A program made the translations under genes and the position numbers. Below are positions 33,781-44,031 of a stretch of 51,213 nt of DNA, in pieces (within the stretch, counting starts at the first letter, position 1; every line of letters begins with the position of its first letter). Origin of the DNA: Azolla pinnata (lineage: Eukaryota > Streptophyta > Polypodiopsida > Salviniales > Salviniaceae); assembly GCA_037176905.1 (NCBI GenBank), contig JBBBWG010029899.1, positions 1 through 51,213 on the forward strand. Reading direction: 5' to 3'. The notes beneath the pieces are model-generated. The model made no database searches. It had not been told where the DNA came from and saw nothing but the letters and a program-made list of their open reading frames with translations.

Positions 33781-34275
33781 GGTTTAGAAATTAGGGCTTA
33801 GGGTTTAGGGTATAGGGCTTAGGGTTTAGGGTATAGGGCTTAGGGTTTAGGGTATAGGGCTTAGGGTTTAGTGTTTAGTGTTTAGGGTTTAGGGCTTAGG
33901 GTTTAGGGTATAGTATTTAGGGTTTAGTGTTTAGTGTTTAGGGTTTAGTATTTAGGGCTTAGTGTTTGGTGTTTAGGGTTTAGCGGGCTTAGGGTTGAGT
34001 GTTTAGGGTTTAGGGCTTAGGGTTGAGTGTTTAGGGCTTAGGGCTTAGGGTTGAGTGTTTAGGGTTTAGGGTTTAGGGTTTAGGGCTTAGGATTGAGTGT
34101 TTAGGGTTTAGGGTTCAGGGTTGGTGTTTAGGATTTAGTGTTTAAGGTTTAGCGTTTAGGGTTTAGTGTTTAGGGTTTAGGGTTGGTGTTTAGGATTTAG
34201 TGTTTAAGGTTTAGCGTTTAGGGTTTAGTGTTTAGCGTTTAGGGTTTAGTGTTTAGCGTTTAGGGTTTAGGGTTT
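33781..34275. repeat. Interstitial telomere-like array (TTTAGGG variants)
   Basis: Almost 500 bp of degenerate GGGTTTAGGGTATAGGGCTTA units and TTTAGTGTTTAGGGTTTAGG variants, with higher-order periods of ~21-24 bp, run in one orientation. It is the largest telomere-like block in the window, next to the GC island. Confidence 0.92.
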
Positions 34276-36420
34276 AACAGAAGCTAACGATTTCATAGTC
34301 CAATCAGCTGGTATTAATCAATTCCATCGGACATTAACTCTGTGAGAGAGATAAAAACTACGCATTGCTTTGTAGTAATTTCTCGTGTCGCTGCTTTTTC
34401 CGATTTGATGATGATGGCGGCGACGATGATGACATGCTTACATGATTGTATGTAGTAAGAGTGGTGGGCATTTAAAGAGCAATCTCAAGAAGAAAGTGCC
34501 AGTGTAAAGTTTGGCAACTTTCTGATTAGGTTGTCTCTTCTATGTGGGATTCTTTCTCAAATGTTGTCAATCTATATACATACATACATGCATATTCACT
34601 TGTCAATTTGTATCAGTTTCTTTTCGTACATCAAAAGGCCACATGTCTATATATGTTTCGCGCTATGTATGCATGTCTGCGTACATGTTTGTATTCAATG
34701 AACTTGCAGACAGCTCTCTTAAAGCTTTTTCCGCTCGAGCTCTTCGAAACGAAGTGTTCTTGCTCGATCGGTTCCAGCTCCTGGAAGGCTTCTGCAGAAG
34801 GAACTCTCGGGGTTTTTTCCCACCTCTTCGCTGATTTGACGTCGACGAGGTGCTTTTTTGTTGTCGTGGAAGCCAAAGTAACTGGAAAGAGCGGTTCGGT
34901 GAAGTCTCCGATGTCGAAATGCCAGATGAGAACGACAGAACCACGCCAAACCAGGAGCCATATGAGCCACGGAAATTTTTACGCTTGGACGATTCATCAG
35001 CGGCCGCAATTTAATGGCTTCGATGCGATCTAGTTGGTCATTATGCTTTCGGGCTTCGGATTTTTCGTTTTGGAATCGAGATTTTTAGGCCTTAATTCAC
35101 CGTTTTGTAGCTCAAATTTTGGGCTTCGTTTCCACAATCATCTTCTGTAACTTGGTTTTCGGGCTTTAATCTCCCTTGAGGGGATGGCCTTTTCCAGAGC
35201 GTTAATTTGCGATTACATCTGCTAATTGCAACGATTTGTACAAGTCGAATGCTTTCCTTTCTTGTCTAGGTCTCAAATCGATCATTCAAAAACAAATGAT
35301 ATTAGCATCATCGCTCTCCAAAAAGGCCTGTAGTTCTCCTTTTTCTGGCTTTTTCGGCCTTTTCTTCTGTTTCGTCTCGTCGATTCGCACGCAAAGCTGG
35401 ATTGGAATTGCCATCCGAAGGAAGGGAGATCGGGAGATTCGCATCGCAGATTGGATTCTCTCGGAAGCTCGAAGCAGCGACTATTTTCGACAACTCTTTA
35501 GATCCAATCGATCGTGGGCATGTGTACCATTCGAGCATCCGACGATCGCATGTGTTTTGGAAGCGAGAAGATTTCGATGGGATGGTTTTCCGACATGCCA
35601 AATAAGCCGGAGGTTGAAGAAGAACCTCGGCTAAAGCCAGACAGATTGCGCTATCTTGGAATGGGTTTTCTACTAGCTAACTATAGGGAGATCGATTCGT
35701 GTCTCGGCACATGATCTCAATGAAACCGCTGAGAACCCCGTACAAACAAACGGTGGCCTCTGTGTTTTTAACCTACCGCACAACAAATCGAAGAGTGCGA
35801 CAAGATGCAGGTTTTTTCTTTAGTTTCGCGCACATGCTGCGTCTCTCATCTCCGAATCTGTGAAGAAGAAGAAGAAGAAGGAGGAGAAGGAGAAGAATTC
35901 ATCCTTTCACTTGCATCACAGCATCGCCCGAAACGGGTACATTCAGTAAAAAAAAAGAAAAGAGAAAAAAAAAAAGGGAACCAGCGAAAGAACAAGCCCG
36001 AGATCTTATGGCAAGCTGTTTTTTTTGCATGTTAGGGGGTCGCGCTTCGCAAATCTGTGATTGTTTCACGATTCCTCGCGCTTTGTACGATTCCACAGTG
36101 CGGAGAGATGGGTATGTGTAGGGCAAGCATCGCCCGATGGCCCAATCACGTCAATCACTTCGCACGGATTCGTGCACGTCGATTCTACCTTGCGCCCCCC
36201 CTTGTAGAGGCCGCGAGATCAGGTATACATCGATTCTACCTTGTCAGAACAGTTTTTCATCACATTGCCGCGAAGCCTTACGATCGACGATCGAGTGTCT
36301 GTCTGGGAGAATCAGGGCATTGGTCAGTGTACTCAACACATTAAGGGCTAATAGATAGATACATCGACAGATATTCAAGATCGGCGGCTATCCTTAAGTT
36401 CTTTGCAGTTACGATTGTGG
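34276..36420. other. Unresolved region with short open frames
   Basis: Base composition resembles gene space and several frames look protein-like, but I could not build a gene. They include a minus-strand frame at 34631-34876 starting MASTTTKKHLVDVKSAKRWE, a plus-strand stretch near 34870-35012 (EVSDVEMPDENDRTTPNQEP), and a plus frame at 35402-35605. They lie on different strands with no consistent splice joins. A GAA tract is at 35862-35893 and an A-rich tract at 35948-35974. A degraded or small lineage-specific gene is possible. Confidence 0.35.
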
Positions 36421-38814
36421 CATCTGCAACATGAAACGATTGGTTTTATTTCGACTCTATGGTGTGAAATCTATGGTATACAGCCCAGTGAATGGTTATG
36501 CTCGTAAACAAAATAAACTCCAAAGATAGAATAAAGCCATATGATCGTAGCTTAAGACATGTTACTAAACAAGAAGATCTGACTGGCACAAGACGAATTA
36601 TTGCAACAATCACGACACAATTCTCAGGTCTAACAAGTTTCCATTTCTCAAATCAATAAAGAAAACAAACTAGAATTTCTGTTCCACAAGTTTGGTGGAA
36701 TTCAACAGACTCAAAAAGGTGATTCACTCTCTAAAAAACTTGTTTCAAGTAACACGCGACTAAAACGATCGCCTACTCACCTAAGTAACAAATGAGAGTT
36801 TAGCTCATACCTACACCAAATTAGAGCAATAATAACGAATACCATGGTGAGCTCCTACATGCACCACCTCTAAATCTTGTCATGTTAGATGCTAGTTAAT
36901 ACGTCTGGCCTTCCGCAAAAAAGCTTGTAACTATAAAGATTGTTCTAATATTTACCTGTCCGTTCTTTTTAGAAGAACTCTTGGAGGCGGTAAAAGCATT
37001 GCCAATAAATACTTGTTTTTTAGATGAAGATGGTTTCACTCAATACTAGGACCATCTCAATCCCTTGATCTATTAAGGTTTTCAAAACATATTCTCATTA
37101 ACAAAAATGCCAAAAAAAGTCTTTGAAAGGCCTCATTTATGTTATACCAAAGGAGGAGAGCAACTCCGCTGATATACATACTGAAGGCCAATCACAATGC
37201 TCAATAAAATTTATGAAATCTATGTTAAATCCTTGTCGGCAAGATTAAGTTCAATCTCATTAGAAACCAATCACCTATCATAAACAAGCTTTGCATCTAA
37301 AAGAAGTATATTTGATAACATCTATATCTTTTGGGAGCCTTGGCTAGAGCATTAATTTTGGGGGAGAATATTGCAATTTTCCTTCTTGATTTTGAGGTGT
37401 ATGACAAGGTTAACTCCCTCATATTCGCAGAAGCTATGCATTGTTTCTCTAATGGCTTCAAAGGTACTTCTTTTTCCCTAATACAATATACACTCTTTAC
37501 ATTATGAATTTGTAGATGACACCACCTTATATTTGCAACGTCAAGAGGAAAATTGACTCACCAGTTTCTGCTTGGTCTCTACAACAAGGTTCAAATTTAG
37601 CAAATCATCAGGCTCTTAATTGGTCACTTATTAAGGCTTTGAATGGGTACTAAGTCGAAGTACGGGCGTTTGGTATGTTGGATGTCATGTCAGAGTAGTT
37701 TTGTCAACTGAAGCACAGGTTGCTCTTGTCTTACCCATGCTTAGGAAAAAAATTGCTACACTAGACATTGTACACCTCTTTCTAGGTGGCAACGTGGTGG
37801 GGGCTAATAGTGCTTGCACCAATGTGATTCATAACTTCAAGTTGTAGATCTTGTTTAGAACAATTGAAGAGAGTTATAGGGAATTTCATTCGAGAAAAAA
37901 AAAATGTCATTTGAGCAACATTTCTTTGAGCTCAGTTTGCCATAAAGGGTTCATATTTGGAAATTCTCATTTTGTCGTTCCTTCTATTGTTTTCCTTTAA
38001 AGATTTTGTTTTCGGCAAACATGCTTCTAGTGTGATGTACATCAGCCTCGTTATAAAGCTATTTAACCAGACCTTCATACCACACTTATTGCTTCTTGCC
38101 AAAAGTATTATAGAGTGCAGTGTACATGTTGTAGTTGAACCACAATATGATCCATCTTTCCTTAAAGACATTGACAATTATCTATATTTTTCTCAACCTT
38201 AATGTGCTTATTTCTAAGAGATTCAATAAGAAGTTTGTTGTACTTTCTTTTTAAATAAAAATGTGTTGCTCCTCCGTGAGCATCATTTACCTAGAGAATT
38301 AATTATAGAAATCCACATTTTCTGGTTTCTGTCCCAGAAACTATATGTGATATGACCCGGAATTTTACTTTCGGTTTGTTTCGCTGAATCTTTGTCATTG
38401 TAAAGTGTTCTTTAATAAAACAACTAAAATAGCTCTCCCAATTTACTTTTTCAAATTTAATTAAGTTTTGAATAATGACATAATTATGTTTTAATTATCA
38501 CATTTCCTTTTGTAATGTTTTGGGATTAATCATTCTACCCTAACCGTTTTTTTGTAGGTAAAATGAGTTGTCACCCTCATGATTTTCCTTCACCTTGTCT
38601 TGATGGATTCACAAGGTATGTTTTGTGATCGTTCTTCATCTTTCTTTTATTTGGATTGCTCATCAAGAATAGTATATAATGATTGATTGTTTGGATCATT
38701 AACTTAGGCTTTTATTTTGTTTAGGTACAAGCAACAAAATTACGTTTAAATCGCTTGGGCCGTTGGTACCTACAAGTCGTGATAATATCTAAAAGCTAAA
38801 GAAAAGAAATAATA
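36421..38814. other. AT-rich, probable decayed retroelement DNA
   Basis: No intact gene. Around 37370-37440 one frame reads LDFEVYDKVNSLIFAEAMHC, reminiscent of the reverse-transcriptase block of LINE elements, but stops and frame changes follow quickly. The remainder shows nothing recognisable. Confidence 0.35.
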
Positions 38815-39395
38815 CAAACGTTTATTAAATAGATCTAACTCCATTCAAGAGAAAAGAGTTGTTAAATTGTATGAATAATTTCAAGAAGAAAATATAGAAA
38901 ACTTGTTTTACAACTAGATGATATACAAAGCATATGACTATATACTATGATGTTCTAGCATGTGAGAGTACACATACAGGAAAAAAAAATTCCATGTAAT
39001 CCAAAGAAAGTTTAATAAAAAGAATGAATAATATAACAATGTGAATTCGTAAACATTCAAGTCAAAGCTTAAAAAAATAGGCAAAATAAAATAGATTGTT
39101 TGCACATCTTTTTGAAGATAAATCATATGATTTAAATTTAAAGTTAAAACTTCAAATATTGCGAGACATTAAAAAGGTTATAATTGAAAGCAACTTAAGG
39201 AGAGAGATACTGGAGGTAGAGGGTTGGTTAGTATTAATAGCAATTAATATGCAAAAAGATAATATATAAAAAACAAATAATAAAACTTTAGAGCAATTAA
39301 TAGAGAAACAAAAAAATGTAAGCATTTATCGAATAGATTTAACTCCACTCAAGATAAAAGAGTTGAAAGATTCGTCATGTGAAATTATTTTTTTT
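38815..39395. repeat. ~506-bp repeat unit (copy 1) and start of copy 2
   Basis: TTTATTAAATAGATCTAACTCC at ~38820 recurs in modified form at ~39326 (ATCGAATAGATTTAACTCC), followed in both by A(C/T)TCAAGA.AAAAGAGTTG. The body of copy 1 (38898-39300: ACAACTAGATGATATAC, ATTGTTTGCACATCTTTTTG, GGAGGTAGAGGGTTGG) recurs at 41450-41845. Confidence 0.75.
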
Positions 39396-39782
39396 CTGTG
39401 GAAAAGTTCACCATCTAAATTGTTAAAGAATTTGATAGAAACCATAAAAAGGTTTAAGAAAAAAGGTAAAAAGCTTAAAGAGAGATAAAGAAGAGAAAGG
39501 GAAAAAGATATAAAACTTAAAGAGAGACAAAGAAAAACAAAAGGTAAATATTAAAGATATTTGTGCAAAAAAGAAGGCACGTGCTTTATATAAAAATATT
39601 TATACAAGCTTATTGTTGTCATGGGTTAGGCGACGATGAATTCGCAATATAATTACTAACACAAATGCATATAATATCCCTTTTTTATGTTCTAGAAAGT
39701 TCTAGAACTTTGTAGAAGCCTTTGTATGCATCCTTCCCTTGCATGCAGGACCCCTCAGCTTGTATGTGGGGTCCTAGATTTG

Positions 39783-39790
39783 TATAAATA
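39783..39790 (+). promoter_or_regulatory. TATA box inside the inverted-repeat element
   Basis: TATAAATA is followed by CAGGGGCTCACC and, ~30 bp on, the small palindrome CACCTTGATCCTAATCAAGGTG. A TCT-rich segment follows to ~39985. The layout resembles an LTR U3-R boundary or an element promoter. Confidence 0.45.
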
Positions 39791-40289
39791 CAGGGGCTCA
39801 CCTTGATCCTAATCAAGGTGAACAACACCAGTTACGAAATCAATAGTAAGCTTCATCTATCTTCTTCACAGTTATCTCCTCTGCTGCAACCTAGCTCTGT
39901 GTACTCTTCTGTCTCAGTCTCAGCTCTCCCTGGTCTTCTGTCTCTATCTCAACTCTGTCTACTCTTTTGTCTCTCTCCGTAACAGTTTGTTCACCTTCAC
40001 CAAGTACAAAAGGGAAATTGTCTTAATGTTTCGCAAGCGAATTGGAAGTCCAACTTACAAAACTTAAAATATAATGTCCAAGATGTCATTATCATTCATC
40101 ACGCTCATTCATGTGAAGGGCGCCACATTTCTTCATCATCATGGATGAGGGCGTGGAAAAACAAGAGGTTTCCATCGATGTATATCTCTCTCAACATGGA
40201 ACCGTAGTTACATGTATAAGTAGAAGTATCTGCAATCTCGTGTTATTCGACCTTAGTTAAGTTCTTCAACATTAAGTCACGGAGGATAG

Positions 40290-41130
40290 CTCCTGTTCGA
40301 AGAAGTTCGTGACGGGGAATGACATGGTCAACGTGTGCCTGTCAGCAACGACATTGTTGCGGTAAAGCCACCATGTTCCACCATGTTGCCTCTTTCTGCA
40401 CAGGATAGGAACAGGATACCTAGACTCTTCAATTCACTGGAGATGCCGATGTAGAGCGTATAACTCAAAAGATCTTTAGAAGCATCTTCATTCGTGGTGT
40501 CTTCTGGGAAGGTCGGGGTGATATAAAAGTTACTGCAATAGTCAGTGATTCTTACACATCCTAATCCCTGCACTAGAGAGGCAAGGGGAGCTGGAAGCTC
40601 GGCCTCACCCAGAAAAGACGACTGCTCTGTTTAGCGACTTGACTTTTCACACAACCTTAAATTTATAGCCTGCATTGTTGAATAGATTGTGCGCATAAAT
40701 GCATTTGCTGTCAATTTTGTGGTAGTGACAGCATAAGTAGCGACTTCTGTTAGAGGCATCGTCCTCTTGCTCATCATCCAGACCACAAGCTCTCCTTCGA
40801 GCAGGTCCTTTGCAGCTACTAACAACTAGCCAGACTTCAACTCGATGAATGTCGTCGACTTGTAGCGCAAGTTGAGGTTAATTCGGTCACCCAGGTAACC
40901 TCCAAGTTTGAAGGCTAACCTGTGTTCAAGATTGTCGATCTCCTCATTGTAGCCATCGGTTATGGCAATGCTGTTGTGAACAGGTTTGACCACAGTCGCG
41001 ACACTGGTGCTCTTGTGGGGCAGCTTGTTGCTACCTAATGCCTCGGTTCTTCCAGACGGTGCTGAAGGTAATGTTGGGCACTTTCCACTCCTTTTCGATG
41101 GTATCGATTTAGAAGGCTCTTACTATGCTT
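40290..41130 (-). pseudogene. Broken coding frame of unknown family, minus strand
   Basis: One minus-strand frame keeps protein-like composition for about 250 codons from ~41075 down to ~40340. It is interrupted by an in-frame TAG near 40830 and a TAA near 40629. Past 40370 a different frame continues to look coding, implying a frameshift. Several stop codons also break the putative start near 41120. The frame has mixed codon use and is GC-richer than its AT-rich surroundings, so it looks like a decayed gene carried into the locus. I do not recognise the family. A captured host gene, an element gene or an integrated viral gene are all possible; no diagnostic motif decides it. Confidence 0.45.
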
Positions 41131-41275
41131 AATCCGCCATTAAAAGACGCGCATAGGGTATACGGCCTCCTCTAGGGAAAGATGCATGCACAAGCTTCTA
41201 GAAAGTTCCTTTCTAGAACATCAAAAAGAGATATTACATGTATTGATGCTAATAATTATATTATGAATTCATGTT

Positions 41276-41449
41276 TCATCAATCAATTAGAATGATTGGT
41301 TCTTTAGATAAGGTCATGGGTTTGAAACCCATAACAAATTCTTTGTATTATGTCTTAATTCATGACTTAGAATATAACATTTATACTCTTACAATTAAGT
41401 TAGATCATAGGATTAAGTCCAGGGGAAGCATAGTGTTCACCATTCCTTA
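41276..41449. other. AT-rich spacer
   Basis: The spacer lies between the inverted-repeat element and the second half of the split 506-bp repeat. A hairpin-forming CATGGGTTTGAAACCCAT sits near 41316; it resembles a T-arm loop, but no complete tRNA cloverleaf can be built. Confidence 0.4.
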
Positions 41450-41845
41450 TATTTGTTTTCACAACTAGAGGATATAGAAAGCATATGATTACATATTATA
41501 ATATGCTAGTATATGAGAGTATACATACACAAAACAAGCTTTTTGGTATAGTACTCCAAAGAAAGTTTAATAATGAGAATAAATAATATGGCAATGTGGA
41601 TTTGCAAACACTCATGTCAAAGCATAAAAAAATTAGGTAAAATAAAAATAGGTTGTTTGCACATCTTTTTTAAGATAAAACATTTTATTTAAATGTCGAC
41701 TTAAAAGTTCAAATATTGCTAGACATTGAGGAAGTTATAACTGAAGGCAACTTAGGGGGAGAAATACTAGAGGTAGAGGGGTTAATATTAATAACAATTA
41801 ACATACAAAAAGATAATAAAAAACAAATATTAAAACTTTGAAGTA
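41450..41845. repeat. Second half of the split 506-bp repeat (copy 2)
   Basis: It is collinear with 38898-39300: CACAACTAGAGGATATAGAA, CCAAAGAAAGTTTAATAA, GGTTGTTTGCACATCTTTTT, AGTTCAAATATTGCTAGACATTGA-like, GGTAGAGGGGTTAATATTAA. Identity is roughly 80 percent by eye. Confidence 0.78.
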
Positions 41846-44031
41846 AATAATGGAGGAAGAGAAGAAAAATAGGAAGAGGAAAAATCCATTTTTGTAAACA
41901 ATAAAGGAACAAAATAATACTTGGATCGGAGACAATTTGAAGAGTATATAATATAATTCACGACCATATATGCTACCCTCCATGAGTGGGTGAAGCTAAG
42001 CCTTGTGTCAACGTTGACCTCGAGGGAGAAGAGAAAAGCCATAGAAGACTACGAATATGAGGAAAGAGAGGCTGTAAGTATTTCAGATTAACGTTGTTAT
42101 GTAATGTATTTGATATTATTGTCTTCTTTGGTACATAATGTCACGAATATAAGACACTAGAAAATTGAAGGCAAAGGGTAAAATAATTAAAAGGCTCTGT
42201 GACTAGTGTTATTTAACTTGATTGTAATCCAAGTGAATACACATATTTATACAAGTTTTGAGATTGAATATCTCTATAATATACCTGATTATTTATTTAT
42301 ATTAGATATATTTTTAATCTTATAAGTATGAGATATTTTCACCGTTCACTCATCCCTACCTTCTTCTATAAGCATGGACTCTTTCTCCACTTATCTCCCT
42401 TAAAAATAACATGGTGATATCATTTTTTTTTTTATAAAGACTTAACCCACAACCTTTTTTTCCAATAAACATATACTTCGATTAGTGAACAAAACTATTG
42501 TCATATTGGCTACAAAAACCCAGTCAAAGGTTACAATTAAAATAATAAACCAAATCAACATCTTGATGTATCATCAAGCTATAGGTAATGAAAATAGAAA
42601 ATTTGACAATAAATAACACCATCCTATACATAAGAAACTATTATGATAAGATATTTGATAGATAATTATAATAAAAATATGTAAATATTTGGAGCAGTCT
42701 AGTTGAATATATTACAAGATTCTATAATACTTCGTAGTATCTTAAATTTTTAAAAAAACTCTACGACATTGTAAAATACTTCATATGGACCTATAAAACG
42801 ATACTTATATATTCATTTAAACCCACTTACTTTAAACTGTTATTAAGAGGCTTGTCAAAGGCACTCCCAATTTGTGGTTTGACTTGGAAATGGAAATTGG
42901 CAAGGGTTCAAATTTGGGGCCCCAACACTTTGACATGAAGACTTAATGGATGCTTATAGTTAGCCTCGATTCGTGTAATAATTGTGTACACAGATAGCAA
43001 CAAATCCACTATGCAATAGCTATCTATATAAATATTTGTCCGTGTAATATATAAGACTCAATAGCTATCTATCAGGTGTAGTTGCATGCTCGGTCCCAAT
43101 GAAATATTGAGTTTGTGGGAACTCCAATCCTCGTTCCATAATTGTCCAACATGAAGGCGAATGAGTCCGATTCGACATATTGCATGCAACATTGAGAATT
43201 AATGGATTCTTTAGGTTGGGCTCAATCTCTCGAACAATAGTGTATAACAAAAAATACATTGTAATATCTATAGATAGATAGATAGATAGATGGATACATA
43301 GATAGATCCATAGATAGATTGTCTGTCAATTTGTCTGCAAATGCTATAGAGAGATATAGAGAGAGAATGTGGGAACTTGCCCTCATTCAAGAATTGTTTA
43401 ACATAAAGATGGAGTTTGAATCGACATCAATTAGCTACATGATCAGTTTATTGGGGTGTAATAAATCCAATCTCAAGCATTACTTATCGAAGATTGACCC
43501 TTCTGAAACCACACTTACTACCTAGAATTTTGATTGAGTTGTAGAGTTTCTTTTTTCTTGAAAGCCTCTAGCAAGCTTTCAACTAGATAAACCTTCTACT
43601 CCACGAAATTAATCGGGAAATGAAAAGATTCGTTGAATCCCAACTGGTCTGACTAAAGTTTATTAAAATTGTGCTAATTATGCTAGAAAGTTTGAAATCA
43701 GACCTAAGATCACCAAATTTTGAGGATTTCCACCACGAGATGAATCGAAACCGAGGTTGAACGAATTGGATCGATCAGAAAAACTCCCAGTTTTGTTGGA
43801 ATTAGCAATCAAGACACCATAGCTTTTAACATACTCGATCAAATCGACTAACGTAAAGAGATTTCACAAGCCACAACGATTCATCGAAAGGCCCAGTCAT
43901 GACATCGACGCGGCATTAGAACCCAAGATCCCTTGTTGTTTTTACAATAGAATATGTGTAATATGAATGTCTATGGCATTTAAATTTTCTACATGTGTGT
44001 ATTTGTATGTATGTATTTGCATAGGACGTGT
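41846..44031. other. AT-rich intergenic stretch
   Basis: No gene is visible. A (GATA)n-type microsatellite lies at 43268-43319. Diverged short repeats around GTGGGAACT(C/T) plus (A/G)ATTGT(C/T)(C/T)AACAT occur near 43120 and 43370. The promoter of the tRNase Z gene must lie at the right end; no clear TATA box is seen. Confidence 0.5.

Larger units (their letters stand above)
39637..41275. mobile_element. Inverted-repeat-bounded element with broken internal ORF
   Basis: The left end (39637-39735) and the reverse complement of the right end (41175-41275) align over ~95 bp at roughly 80 percent identity. Shared blocks are ATGAATTC, AATATAATTA, TAATATC, TTTTTATGTTCTAGAAAG and TGCATGCATC-like. 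Inside are a TATA-type promoter (39783) with a pyrimidine-rich stretch, and a minus-strand broken reading frame at ~40290-41130. The structure suggests a non-autonomous TIR element, or two LTR fragments in opposite orientation. I see no transposase. Confidence 0.55.

Noticed and set aside
39640..39990. Considered as an intact copia LTR
   Set aside because: No tRNA-Met-type primer binding site follows, no matching direct LTR is found in the window, and the partner copy is inverted and only ~95 bp long.
41310..41340. tRNA T-arm-like GGGTTTGAAACCC motif
   Set aside because: No matching acceptor, D- and anticodon arms could be placed around it.
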